From an uncultured Alphaproteobacteria bacterium (lineage in GTDB: Bacteria > Pseudomonadota > Alphaproteobacteria > CAAHEQ01 > UBA3637), in the NCBI GenBank assembly GCA_934202735.1, contig CAKPYH010000004.1:1-64000 (forward strand): a stretch of DNA of 64,000 nucleotides, given 5' to 3'. The translations under genes and the position numbers were made by a program. This document shows positions 9,382 to 17,973 of this stretch, piece after piece. The notes beneath the pieces are model-generated. The model was given only the letters and a program-made list of their open reading frames with translations. It ran no database searches and had not been told where the DNA came from. Within the stretch, counting starts at the first letter, position 1. Every line of letters starts with the position of its first letter.

Positions 9382-9613
9382 GATCAAAATTCTCCTTTCC
9401 CGTAATTTCTCCTTGCGCATTGATAACCAATTTATCAATTTTTGATTTAGCTTGTTTAAGCTTGTTTTCACACAACTCTTTCAATTTGATTCCGCGTTCA
9501 TAAACCGCCACCGCTTCGTCCAATTTAATTTTACCGGTTTCCAGTTGTCGCACCACGGTTTCCAATTCATCCATGGCTTCTTCAAACGTCATTTGATTTA
9601 TTTCTTGTGGCAT
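9356..9613 (-). CDS. xseB: Exodeoxyribonuclease VII small subunit
   Basis: An 85-residue small subunit of exonuclease VII, which degrades single-stranded DNA together with XseA. The family signature is visible: MTFEEAMDELETVVRQLETG followed by LDEAVAVYERG and a short helical tail. I chose the start at 9613, preceded by GGGGGGA. The gene overlaps the preceding His/Cys-tailed gene by 16 bases and ispA by 26. xseA is not in the window. Confidence 0.94.
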   Translation of the reverse strand: MPQEINQMTFEEAMDELETVVRQLETGKIKLDEAVAVYERGIKLKELCENKLKQAKSKIDKLVINAQGEITGKENFDHDIGGETD

Positions 9614-10011
9614 GAGCAAGTCCCCCCTGTGCAAGAATCATGATGATGCCCCTGGCAACATTTATCCCCATGATGTTCGCATGAACACGCTTCTTCCCGG
9701 ACGGCCCGATGCCGTTCGGCCCGTTCGGCCGGTGTTTCCTTTCGGTGTGTTTTTTCATGCAATTCCAATTCTCGTGCGGCAATTTTATTCATAATATCCC
9801 AAATACTTTCCCGGGCCGCAAAAGCCGCTTGTATCTTGGTAATATCGGTTTCGGTGGCTTCCACACGATCCAGTTCGGCCATAATCGCATCTTGCAAATC
9901 AAACGCCCGTGCAGAAATCAGTTGCATTTCTTCCCACAACAGTTTTTTATTTTGGCTTTGCTCTAACAGGTGGGTCAATTTTTGTATGTTTTGATTCAAA
10001 TCTTGTGTCAT
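9598..10011 (-). CDS. Small protein with His/Cys-rich metal-binding-like tail
   Basis: A 137-residue protein, first gene of the xseB-ispA-nth operon. Residues 1-105 are helical and charged and look like a coiled coil. The last 30 residues are a dense cluster of ligands: CSCEHHGDKCC, then GHHHDSC and CSCHKK. Such a tail is likely to bind a soft metal such as zinc, copper or nickel; no known family is recognised. AAGGAG lies ten bases upstream of the ATG. It overlaps xseB by 16 bases, so the two are coupled. It could be a metal-handling or regulatory protein, but nothing in the sequence decides this. Confidence 0.82.
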   Translation of the reverse strand: MTQDLNQNIQKLTHLLEQSQNKKLLWEEMQLISARAFDLQDAIMAELDRVEATETDITKIQAAFAARESIWDIMNKIAARELELHEKTHRKETPAERAERHRAVREEACSCEHHGDKCCQGHHHDSCTGGTCSCHKK

Positions 10012-10033
10012 TCATAAAACTCCTTGTGGTTTC

Positions 10034-10062
10034 AATATACCGAATCCTGTTTCGGAAAACAA
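10034..10062 (-). promoter_or_regulatory. Candidate promoter for the xseB-ispA-nth operon
   Basis: On the minus strand, TTGTTT (10057-10062) and TATATT (10034-10039) are separated by 17 bases, about 20 bases upstream of the first gene. A GAATC (GANTC) site falls in the spacer. The region is shared with the divergent tolC gene, for which I see no clear promoter. Confidence 0.5.
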
Positions 10063-10144
10063 CGTTTTTTTTCTGTTTCAGCAAAAAAAAGTTGAATTTT
10101 CCTTTTTTTTGAGTTAGGCTTTTATCCGAATAATGGGGAATGGT

Positions 10145-11482
10145 ATGAAACAGTTTATCTTTTTGATGTGTCTGTGTACAATTCTGACGGCTCGGGCAGA
10201 AATGGATCCGTTTTCGGTTTATACGCAATCAGCACCCGAAGGGTGCGTAGATTTGCCCCAAACGGCAGGAGAAGTATCCCTGCCCGAATTGATACAAATC
10301 GGCATCTGTAATAATCCGACACTGGGACGCGGATATATGTCCGTGAAATCAGCAGAAGCCGATTTAGGCAAGGCACGGGCAAACTATTTGCCGGCCCTGA
10401 CGGCCACCGCATCGGTCGGTCAGAACAATCAACACACCGAAAAAGCCGGTACACAACATGAGCATCCGTATTCGGGTAATATTGCTTTGTCTTGGCTGAT
10501 TTATGATTTCGGGGGGCGGACGGCTACGGCCGAAAAAATGAAAGCATATTTGGAATCGGCTCAATTTTCCTATAATGCAACCTTGCACGATACGGTGTTA
10601 GCCATCAATCAAGCGTACTTTGATCTGCTCAGCGCACAGGAAGTTTTAAAAAGCACACAAGAAAGTGAAAAAACGTTCAAGAAATCGTATGAAGAATCAT
10701 CTAAACGATTTGAGCTGGGGTTGGTTTCGGCCAGTGATAAATTATTGGCCAAAACCAGTTATGAGCAATCACGCTTGGACGTTGTGCAGGCTAATAATAC
10801 GCTGAAAAAAGCCCGAGGGACTTTGGCGATTTTATTAAACCTGTCGCCGGATACGGTTCTGCAGGTTTCTCCACCGCCACGAGACCGAGACATTACAAAA
10901 CTGGAAACCGATGAAACAGTTGCCGAAATGATGGAAACGGCGTTGGCTTTGCGGCCTGAATTAAAGGGTAAACAAAGCGACCTGACGGCGGCCGAACGCG
11001 ACATTATGATCGCCAAAGCCGGTGCCTTGCCGTCCCTGAAAGCCGGTGCCGAAGCCGGATGGAATGACACCTGGCGACATAAAAATCCGTATCAGACCGG
11101 CACATCCGTGGGTTTGACCCTGTCGGTACCTTTGTTTACCGGCTTTTCGGATATGTATAACATTGCCCGGGCCCGATACCAATATCGGCAAGCCGCCCTA
11201 TCCGTTCGTGAAACACAAGATACCGTCAAAGATGACGTGTGGACCAGTTATCAAGACTATACCGCTGCCACCGAATCCTATCGGATCAGTAAGGCTATGC
11301 AAGAGAGTGCCATAGAAAACGAGCGCGTGGCCTTTATGTCTTATCAGGTGGGGAAAGGCAGTATTTTGGAATTGTTGACGGCCGGATCACAACTGGCCAA
11401 AGCCCGTCAACAGGTTATCGTGGCCTTTTATGATGTATTGACCAGCAAGGCTAATCTGTATCGTGCAATCGGGAGATTTTAA
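10145..11482 (+). CDS. tolC: TolC-family outer membrane efflux protein
   Basis: A 445-residue outer membrane factor forming the exit duct of a tripartite pump. The signal peptide is MKQFIFLMCLCTILTARA. Two structurally repeated halves follow, each with long helices rich in A, Q and S (AINQAYFDLLSAQEVLK; VKDDVWTSYQDYTAATESY) and the typical end KANLYRAIGRF. I prefer the ATG at 10145, which has GGGGAA upstream, over an in-frame ATG four codons earlier that overlaps that site. It is first of a tolC-macA-macB cluster, with macA starting two bases after its stop, so the three components are made together. Confidence 0.93.
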   Translation: MKQFIFLMCLCTILTARAEMDPFSVYTQSAPEGCVDLPQTAGEVSLPELIQIGICNNPTLGRGYMSVKSAEADLGKARANYLPALTATASVGQNNQHTEKAGTQHEHPYSGNIALSWLIYDFGGRTATAEKMKAYLESAQFSYNATLHDTVLAINQAYFDLLSAQEVLKSTQESEKTFKKSYEESSKRFELGLVSASDKLLAKTSYEQSRLDVVQANNTLKKARGTLAILLNLSPDTVLQVSPPPRDRDITKLETDETVAEMMETALALRPELKGKQSDLTAAERDIMIAKAGALPSLKAGAEAGWNDTWRHKNPYQTGTSVGLTLSVPLFTGFSDMYNIARARYQYRQAALSVRETQDTVKDDVWTSYQDYTAATESYRISKAMQESAIENERVAFMSYQVGKGSILELLTAGSQLAKARQQVIVAFYDVLTSKANLYRAIGRF

Positions 11483-11483
11483 C

Positions 11484-12605
11484 ATGCATAAAATAAAATG
11501 GATTATAATTATCGGTCTTATCGTCATCGGCATCTGGGGGGGATACCGCCTGATGGGACATGGCGACAATGTGTTGCGGGCAGATAATTTTGAAACCGTT
11601 GCGCTGGCTCCGGGAAATATCCGTCAGATCGTGACGGCTACCGGGAAGATTCAACCCATCAACACCATTTCCGTGGGGACACAAGTCTCGGGTATTGTGG
11701 AAAAAGTGTTAGTGGATTACAATGATGAAGTGAAAGAAGGACAGTTATTGGCACAACTGGACACCGCCGTTTTGGTGGAAAATAAAAATGACTCCAAGGC
11801 CCGTTTGGATTTAGCCCTGGCAAAACAAAAAATTGCTAAACTAAACTATGGCCGGATTGAGAAACTGTATAAGGAAAAATTGATCGCCAAAGCCTCGTTG
11901 GAAGAAACTGAAATTGAGTTGGCTACGGCCGATGCTAATGTCCTGACGGCTCAGGCAGATTATAATAAAGCCGAACGTAATTACGGCTATGCACAAATTA
12001 CGTCTCCGGTTTCAGGTACCATTATTTCCAAAGAAATTGAACAAGGTCAAACCGTTGCGGCCAGTCTGCAAACGCCGACCCTGTTTACCGTGGCCGAAGA
12101 CCTATCCAAAATGCAAATAGAAGCCAACATTGCCGAAGCGGATATCGGGTCCATCAAATCCGATATGCCCGTCACATTCACGGTAGATGCCTATCCTACC
12201 GATATATTTAACGGTACCGTACGTCAAATTCGCCTGTCTCCGACTGAAGAATCTAATGTGGTAATGTATACGGTGGTCATTGAAGTGGATAATTCATCCC
12301 GTAAATTATTGCCGGGTATGACGGCTTTTGTGTCCATTGTGATTGAAGAATTAAATGACGTTCTGCGCTTACCAACGGCCGCATTACAATATAAGCCCAA
12401 TGCGTTGGTACGCCAATTCATCCCCAAAGAAAAAGTGGAATTAAAACCCGATGAAGCCATGGTGTATCGTTTTGACAACGGGAAAGTCATGCCGGCCGTT
12501 TTCAAAAAAGGATTACAAGATACATCGTATATTCAGGTTATTTCCGGTTTGAAACAAGGTGATCAAGTCATTACGGAATTTATCCAACACGGCAAGAGGC
12601 GTTAA
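11484..12605 (+). CDS. macA: MacA-like periplasmic adaptor
   Basis: A 373-residue membrane-fusion protein that links a MacB-type ABC transporter to TolC. It begins with one membrane anchor (KWIIIIGLIVIGIWGGYRL). The lipoyl halves are around residues 60-80 (ISVGTQVSGIVEKVLVDYND) and 165-185 (ITSPVSGTIISKEIEQGQ), with an alpha-hairpin between, followed by beta-barrel and membrane-proximal domains. GGGAGA precedes the ATG. Its stop is immediately followed by the ATG of the ATPase gene. Confidence 0.93.
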   Translation: MHKIKWIIIIGLIVIGIWGGYRLMGHGDNVLRADNFETVALAPGNIRQIVTATGKIQPINTISVGTQVSGIVEKVLVDYNDEVKEGQLLAQLDTAVLVENKNDSKARLDLALAKQKIAKLNYGRIEKLYKEKLIAKASLEETEIELATADANVLTAQADYNKAERNYGYAQITSPVSGTIISKEIEQGQTVAASLQTPTLFTVAEDLSKMQIEANIAEADIGSIKSDMPVTFTVDAYPTDIFNGTVRQIRLSPTEESNVVMYTVVIEVDNSSRKLLPGMTAFVSIVIEELNDVLRLPTAALQYKPNALVRQFIPKEKVELKPDEAMVYRFDNGKVMPAVFKKGLQDTSYIQVISGLKQGDQVITEFIQHGKRR

Positions 12606-13334
12606 ATGGAACTATCCGACAAGCCCGTTATTGAATTAGATCGCGTGTGCAAGACCTATTTTATGGCCGGCGGTATGAGTCAATCTGTCTTGAAAGATGT
12701 CTCGTTTTCCGTTTTCGCCGGTGAATTTGTAGCCATTATGGGACACTCGGGATCAGGAAAATCAACTTTGATGAATATCTTGGGTTGTTTGGATCGCCCA
12801 ACCAGCGGCGTTTATAAACTGGACGGGACAGATGTCTCACGCAAAAGTGATAGTGAATTGGCCCGTATTCGGGGGCGGGAGATCGGGTTTGTCTTTCAAA
12901 ACTTTAACCTGTTGATGAAGCGGACGATTGCCGATAATGTAGCCCTGCCCTTAATTTATCAAGGTGTCGGTGAAAAAGAGCGCCGCACGCGCGCCGTTCA
13001 AATGTTAAAGACGGTACAACTGCAAGGCTATGAAGATCGTTTGCCCACTCAAATATCGGGCGGTATGCAGCAACGGGTTGCCATTGCACGGGCCTTGATC
13101 AACAATCCAAAGATTATCTTTGCCGATGAACCGACCGGCAACTTGGACAGTAAAACATCCGATGAAATTATGGAATTATTCACAACTTTGAATAATCAGG
13201 GAATCACGATTGTATTGGTCACGCATGAAGATGATGTGGCCGATTATGCCAAACGAATGATTAAAATCGGAGACGGCCGAAAAGTCTACGACGGCCCCCG
13301 TGCCGATTATATCGGGGAGGATCGGGTATGCTAG
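12606..13334 (+). CDS. MacB-type ABC transporter ATP-binding protein
   Basis: A 242-residue ATPase of the LolD/MacB class that powers an efflux or extrusion pump. Walker A is GHSGSGKST at about residues 46-54, the Q-loop lies in FVFQNFNLL, the signature is SGGMQQRVAIARAL, and Walker B is IIFADEPTGNLDS, followed by the VTHE switch histidine. Unlike E. coli MacB, the ATPase and permease are separate proteins here. Its stop overlaps the permease start by seven bases, ensuring equal synthesis. Confidence 0.95.
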   Translation: MELSDKPVIELDRVCKTYFMAGGMSQSVLKDVSFSVFAGEFVAIMGHSGSGKSTLMNILGCLDRPTSGVYKLDGTDVSRKSDSELARIRGREIGFVFQNFNLLMKRTIADNVALPLIYQGVGEKERRTRAVQMLKTVQLQGYEDRLPTQISGGMQQRVAIARALINNPKIIFADEPTGNLDSKTSDEIMELFTTLNNQGITIVLVTHEDDVADYAKRMIKIGDGRKVYDGPRADYIGEDRVC

Positions 13335-14545
13335 GTCAAATCTTAAAAGAAGCCTGGATTTCCATTGCCGCCTACAAAATGCGGACGTTTTTAACCATGT
13401 TGGGGATCATGATCGGGGTGGCGGCCGTGGTATTGATGGTAGCGGCCGGTCAAACCGTACAAAATGAAATTACAAAAACATTTGACTCTATGGGTACCAA
13501 TCTGATTATCATCGGACCCGGCGAAACAGTCAGCGGCGGCGTACGAGGCGGCCGGGGACGGCCCAGTGTCAGTTTTGATGATGTGGTCTCTCTGCGTTCT
13601 CTGAAAGATGTTGAAACGGCTTCGTATATTGTCAGTGCCGCGGTTCAAGCCGTCTATGGTTCTAATAATTATGGTGTCAGTGTAGCGGGAACAACACCGG
13701 AATACCTGAATGTCGGCAACTGGGAAATTGATAAAGGAACTATGTTCACGGAAAAAGACCTGAAAACAGGACGACCTTATGCCGTGATCGGGCAAACCAT
13801 CGTCAATGAACTCTTCGGCTTGCAGGATCCGATCGGAAAAACATTACGCCTGAAGGGTAAACCGTTCACGGTTATCGGCACTTTGAAAGAAAAAGGTGAT
13901 GGTTTGATGGGCGATGATCAAGATAACATCGTCATGATGCCGGCCACTACCCTGCGCCAACGTCTGCGGGGATCGCACAGACCACAGTATACCGATATTG
14001 CTTTTGTCAAAGTCGTACAGGAAGATAAAATGGAATCCGTTGCCAACCGTATTGAATATCAACTGCGAGCCCGGCATCGCCTGAAAGAAGGAACCGATAA
14101 TGATTTTACGGTGCGTCTGATGACGGATATGGTGGACAAGGTACGCAACGTCGGTTTTGTTTTATCGGCCTTATTGGCGGCGATTGCTTCAATCTCCCTG
14201 GTGGTCGGCAGTATCGGCATTATGAACATGATGTTGGTATCCGTGACGGAACGTACACGGGAAATCGGAACCCGTAAAGCCTTGGGTGCCCCCAATCGGT
14301 GGATTATGTGTCAGTTTTTAACCGAATCCATTTTAATTTCTTTTATCGGCAGTTTCATCGGTATGCTCATCGGCGTGATTTTATCGCAAATCGGCGGGCA
14401 AATTTTTGATAAAACAGTCCCTATATCCGTTTGGTCCGTCATTATTTCCGTATCCGTGGCCGTCATCGTAGGGGTTGTATCCGGCTTGATGCCCGCCATC
14501 AAAGCCATGAAGTTGGATCCGATTGAGGCCCTGCGTTTTCAATAA
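13328..14545 (+). CDS. MacB-type ABC transporter permease (MacB_PCD/FtsX)
   Basis: A 405-residue permease. One helix near residues 20-45 (MRTFLTMLGIMIGVAAVVLMV) is followed by a large periplasmic MacB_PCD domain, then three helices in the FtsX domain (about residues 275-395) including the GSIGIMNMMLVSVTERTREIG block typical of MacB. It should form the transport core with the ATPase and couple through MacA to TolC. The substrate is not evident from sequence; the family carries macrolides, peptides, toxins or lipid-like molecules. Confidence 0.94.
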   Translation: MLGQILKEAWISIAAYKMRTFLTMLGIMIGVAAVVLMVAAGQTVQNEITKTFDSMGTNLIIIGPGETVSGGVRGGRGRPSVSFDDVVSLRSLKDVETASYIVSAAVQAVYGSNNYGVSVAGTTPEYLNVGNWEIDKGTMFTEKDLKTGRPYAVIGQTIVNELFGLQDPIGKTLRLKGKPFTVIGTLKEKGDGLMGDDQDNIVMMPATTLRQRLRGSHRPQYTDIAFVKVVQEDKMESVANRIEYQLRARHRLKEGTDNDFTVRLMTDMVDKVRNVGFVLSALLAAIASISLVVGSIGIMNMMLVSVTERTREIGTRKALGAPNRWIMCQFLTESILISFIGSFIGMLIGVILSQIGGQIFDKTVPISVWSVIISVSVAVIVGVVSGLMPAIKAMKLDPIEALRFQ

Positions 14546-14561
14546 CGGGAGAAAGTAAAAT

Positions 14562-15401
14562 ATGTTCAAAAAATTCAAACAATTCTTATCAAAATTCAAA
14601 CTGCGGGAAAAAGAGATTCCCGAAAATCAAGATGCTCTGGGGGCGTATCCCTTACGGATGCAGATTTCCGCCATTCCCGAAAGGCGGTACTTGCGGACGA
14701 CACGCTTATTGGCCGTGTTGACATTTCTCAACCTGGGGGTTATGATTGCCCTGACGGGCATGTTTATTTATCGGGCCGTACGTTTGGATGTACGGGTAGA
14801 CAGCAGACGTTTTTTGAACATTTATACCATGGATCCTGCGCAAAAGGCTATTGTACCTGTTGAATTTGACAAAACCGCGGTTACAACGATGGACTTGGTT
14901 TTAGAACAAGCCGTTCGGGAATTTATTACGGCTCGCAACGGGGCTTTTATGGATAAATTAAAACAGAAAGAAAACTCAAACAAGGTCTTCAAATATCTTT
15001 TGAGTGATGAACTGCAACGGCAAACCGATCGCGAACTGCAAGTTTTGACCAATGAAGTCCAAAGCAACGGTATCAATAAAGAAGTTCATATTTATTCCCT
15101 GAACAAAACACCCGGTGGTTTATGGCGGGCCTTGGTAGATGTATTTGATCGGGTACCCGAAGATCCTTATGCGCCGGTGTGTGCATGTGATGATAACTCA
15201 CGGACCTGTCTGGCCTGTAAATTTGAAAACAATGTCGGACACCATCGGTATTTAATTTATGTACGCAGCGGCTTGGGCGGTCCCGCGGTTATGGGAAACC
15301 CGTTCGGTATTCAGGTTGTCGGGCATTACATCGTGGAAAAAGTCATTCACCCGGAAGAACAATTTTGGGATTTGCCCTCCGTCTTGAGACCTGAGTTATA
15401 G
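14562..15401 (+). CDS. VirB8-like bitopic membrane protein
   Basis: A 279-residue protein. It has a basic cytoplasmic N-terminus, one membrane helix at about residues 48-70 (LLAVLTFLNLGVMIALTGMF) and a large periplasmic domain. This is the layout of VirB8/DotI proteins of type IV secretion systems. Near the C-terminus is NPFGIQVVGHYIVE, close to the VirB8 NPxG-F-x-V-x-x-Y motif, and VREFITARNGAF resembles the conserved helix of the NTF2-like fold. A Cys-rich insert (CACDDNSRTCLAC) is unusual. It starts 16 bases after the MacB permease, with GGGAGAAAG as ribosome-binding site, so it belongs to the efflux operon. No other type IV secretion genes are in the window. Confidence 0.65.
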   Translation: MFKKFKQFLSKFKLREKEIPENQDALGAYPLRMQISAIPERRYLRTTRLLAVLTFLNLGVMIALTGMFIYRAVRLDVRVDSRRFLNIYTMDPAQKAIVPVEFDKTAVTTMDLVLEQAVREFITARNGAFMDKLKQKENSNKVFKYLLSDELQRQTDRELQVLTNEVQSNGINKEVHIYSLNKTPGGLWRALVDVFDRVPEDPYAPVCACDDNSRTCLACKFENNVGHHRYLIYVRSGLGGPAVMGNPFGIQVVGHYIVEKVIHPEEQFWDLPSVLRPEL

Positions 15402-15430
15402 AAAAAAGACAGTATTATTCCGTAAAATAC

Positions 15431-15459
15431 TTGATTTTTCGGGAGATTATGTGTTAAAT
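15431..15459 (+). promoter_or_regulatory. Candidate promoter for the SPOR-nagZ operon
   Basis: TTGATT (15431-15436) and TTAAAT (15454-15459) with a 17-base spacer lie 25 bases before the SPOR gene start. Confidence 0.5.
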
Positions 15460-15484
15460 TATAAAAGCGATGAAAGGATTGATT

Positions 15485-16360
15485 ATGGACGAATTTAATA
15501 AAATCAAGCAATTATCCGATAGTATTGTCGGGCGTAAAGAACCTACTTTTGATGATTCGGAAGCACCCGATACACCCGATGAACCTTTCCGGTTTGATGC
15601 TTTACCCGAAGGGTCTGAAACTTTGGAAAACCTGGCTGCAACAGGGGGACCGTCGTTTAGGAGTCATTTGATTGCCTTGGGTGTCTTTATCTCTATTTTA
15701 GCCATCATTTTAACGGGTTTTTTCATGTTTGGTGATGATAAAACAGATGAGGAAATCATCACGATTACAGCCACACCGACACCGGTTAAAATTCGTCCCG
15801 AACAACCCGGGGGTATGCCCATCCCGGATCAGGACAAACAGATCTACTCTTTAATGCAAAGTAATCGGACTGAACCCAAAGTAGAAGCTTTGTTCCCCGA
15901 GCCTGAAAAACCGGTTTTACCGGATATTCCTGTGGCCGAATCACAACAAGACCCCTCGGCCGTTTCGGCCGCCGTTGTTCCGGTGGTCGTAGAAGAAGTA
16001 CCACCGACACCGAAAAAAGAAGCGGCCCGATTAAACAAACCGAAACCGACTCCGGCGGTTGCCGCAAAGTCGGCTGAAAAGGCCACTGCCACAAACGCTT
16101 CGGCCAATGTGTGGCGTGTTCAATTATTATCTACTTCAAAAAAACAAACGGCCGAAAAAGCCTGGCCCGCTATTTTGAAAAAACACAAGGCTTTGTTATC
16201 CGATATGTCGCACGATGTGGTTTCTGCACAAATACCGGGAAAAGGTACGTTCTATCGCTTGTGGATAGGGCACTTCGGTTCCCGAGATCGGGCGGCAGCC
16301 TTGTGCGCCAAGTTAAAAGCACGCAAACAGGAATGCGTTCCTGTGAAAGGAAAACCTTGA
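15485..16360 (+). CDS. SPOR domain-containing membrane protein
   Basis: A 291-residue inner membrane protein. A cytoplasmic acidic N-terminus precedes one transmembrane helix at about residues 62-84 (IALGVFISILAIILTGFFMF). A long Pro/Ala/Glu-rich periplasmic linker follows, and the last 75 residues (from WRVQLLST to GHFGSRDRAAALCAKLK) form a SPOR domain, which binds denuded peptidoglycan at the division site. The start at 15485 is preferred because AAAGGA lies six bases upstream. The stop overlaps the nagZ start by one base (TGATG). A SPOR gene next to nagZ is a typical alphaproteobacterial arrangement, linking it to septal wall turnover. Confidence 0.9.
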   Translation: MDEFNKIKQLSDSIVGRKEPTFDDSEAPDTPDEPFRFDALPEGSETLENLAATGGPSFRSHLIALGVFISILAIILTGFFMFGDDKTDEEIITITATPTPVKIRPEQPGGMPIPDQDKQIYSLMQSNRTEPKVEALFPEPEKPVLPDIPVAESQQDPSAVSAAVVPVVVEEVPPTPKKEAARLNKPKPTPAVAAKSAEKATATNASANVWRVQLLSTSKKQTAEKAWPAILKKHKALLSDMSHDVVSAQIPGKGTFYRLWIGHFGSRDRAAALCAKLKARKQECVPVKGKP

Positions 16361-17316
16361 TGCCGGAAAATATCCGTGCCGTCATTTTCGGGTGTGCCGG
16401 TCCAACCTTAACCCCGCAGGAATGCGACCTGTTTCGTGCCGTTAATCCGCTGGGCCTGATTTTATTTGCCCGCAACATCAAGACACCGGAACAGGTACGA
16501 ACTTTGACGGCAGACTTTCGGGCCTGTGTTCATCGCCCCAATGCCCCGGTTCTCATTGATCAGGAAGGCGGTCGCGTCCAACGCTTAAAAGCCCCCTATT
16601 GGCAAGAATTGCCCGCCGTCAGATTGTATGGTGATACCTATCACCACAACAAAATTGCCGGCGAACAAGCCGTTATTCATCATGCAACTATTTTGGCCCA
16701 AAACTTAAAATCCGCCGATATCAACGTAGATTGTTGGCCATGCCTGGACGTGGCGACATGCGGTATACATGATGTTTTGGGCGATCGGTGTTTATCCGAT
16801 GATCCGCGGGATGTATTGCATCTGGGGAACTTGGCCATAGAAACCCTGTTAAAAGCCGGGATTATGCCGGTGGTAAAGCATATTCCGGGCTATGGACGTG
16901 CCATTGTGGACCCGCATAGAACATTACCCGTGGTCGGATCTGATTTGGAAACTTTGACCGAACGCGATTTTTATCCGTTTTCTCATGTCGCCTATCCGGT
17001 GTGGGGTATGACGGCTCATGTCATCTATACGGCTTTGGACAGTGATATGCCGGCCACTTTATCCCCCGCCGTCATCCGTTATATCCGCCACAAAATCGGT
17101 TTTCAAGGGCCTTTAATTTCGGACGCATTGGAAATGGGGGCTTTACAAACCTATGGCACTTTGCCCGAATTGGCTGTAAAAGTTCTGCAATCCGGGGTAG
17201 ATGCCGTTTTACATTGCACGGGTGATTTTGATGAAATGCGGGCTTTGGCCGATGTAATACCACCTTGGACACATCAGGCCGCTACGCGTTTTGAACAAGC
17301 CGGAAAATTACTATGA
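16360..17316 (+). CDS. nagZ: Beta-N-acetylhexosaminidase NagZ (GH3)
   Basis: A 318-residue cytoplasmic glycoside hydrolase family 3 enzyme that cleaves GlcNAc from 1,6-anhydromuropeptides in wall recycling. LIDQEGGRVQRL and the nucleophile block ISDALEMGAL are present. The substrate-binding block reads KHIPGYG, where most family members have KHFPGHG, and the catalytic loop reads DPH instead of the usual DSH; the loop histidine itself is kept. These are conservative enough that activity is likely. The start is fixed by the one-base overlap with the SPOR gene, although a longer frame is open. It overlaps the next gene by four bases (ATGA). Confidence 0.92.
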   Translation: MPENIRAVIFGCAGPTLTPQECDLFRAVNPLGLILFARNIKTPEQVRTLTADFRACVHRPNAPVLIDQEGGRVQRLKAPYWQELPAVRLYGDTYHHNKIAGEQAVIHHATILAQNLKSADINVDCWPCLDVATCGIHDVLGDRCLSDDPRDVLHLGNLAIETLLKAGIMPVVKHIPGYGRAIVDPHRTLPVVGSDLETLTERDFYPFSHVAYPVWGMTAHVIYTALDSDMPATLSPAVIRYIRHKIGFQGPLISDALEMGALQTYGTLPELAVKVLQSGVDAVLHCTGDFDEMRALADVIPPWTHQAATRFEQAGKLL

Positions 17317-17963
17317 TTTACACGTTGACCACATGGATTATTCCCCTGTTATTATGTGTCATTGTGCACGAAGTAGCACATGGAATTGTTGCCTTAAAAT
17401 TAGGGGACAGAACGGCCTTGAACGCCGGACGTTTAACTTTGAACCCCCTACCCCACTTTGATCCGGTGGGTAGTTTCATGATACCGGGGTTGTTATGGTT
17501 GTTGCATTCTCCTATCATGTTCGGATGGGCCAAACCTGTACCGGTTAATTTTGGAAACTTGAATCATCCCAAACGTGATATGGGATTGGTGGCCGTTGCG
17601 GGTCCGTTATCCAACCTGATCCTGGCCATCGTGTTTGTACTGATATTAAAAGTTTGTGTTTTTATTCTGCCCGAAGGACCCATGTTATTATGGCTGGCCA
17701 AAAATTTAGCCAACGGTATCATGATGTCATTAGTGTTGGGTATTTTTAATCTGTTGCCGATTTTACCGCTGGACGGCGGAAGAATTTTAGTGTCGGTTTT
17801 ACCCCTAAAATGGGCTACTTTGTATCAAACAACAGAAAAGTATGGATTTTTTATTTTATTTGGTGTAATATCATTCTCATACATATCGGGATGGAATGTT
17901 ATCGGTTGGTTCATCGGAACACTGTATCCCGTCTTTGTCAAAATTGTGTCGTTGTTTTTGTAA
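17313..17963 (+). CDS. Site-2 protease family membrane metalloprotease (M50)
   Basis: A 216-residue multi-spanning zinc protease of the compact YwhC/Rip type. The zinc-binding HEVAH motif lies in the first helix (LLCVIVHEVAHGIVA) and the third ligand is in the NLLPILPLDGGRIL motif. Four or five hydrophobic helices fit the family. It has no PDZ domain, so it is not RseP. Targets are unknown. It is coupled to nagZ by an ATGA overlap and followed by serS after ten bases. In alphaproteobacteria such a gene often sits in the nagZ-scpA-scpB neighbourhood; here scpAB are absent. Confidence 0.93.
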   Translation: MIYTLTTWIIPLLLCVIVHEVAHGIVALKLGDRTALNAGRLTLNPLPHFDPVGSFMIPGLLWLLHSPIMFGWAKPVPVNFGNLNHPKRDMGLVAVAGPLSNLILAIVFVLILKVCVFILPEGPMLLWLAKNLANGIMMSLVLGIFNLLPILPLDGGRILVSVLPLKWATLYQTTEKYGFFILFGVISFSYISGWNVIGWFIGTLYPVFVKIVSLFL

Positions 17964-17973
17964 AGGAGAAAAA

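Noticed and set aside
10040..10056. GANTC sites (possible CcrM/GcrA targets) inside two promoter spacers, here and at 23407-23411
   Set aside because: Among about twenty promoter regions examined, two GANTC sites is about what chance predicts, so they are not evidence of cell-cycle control.
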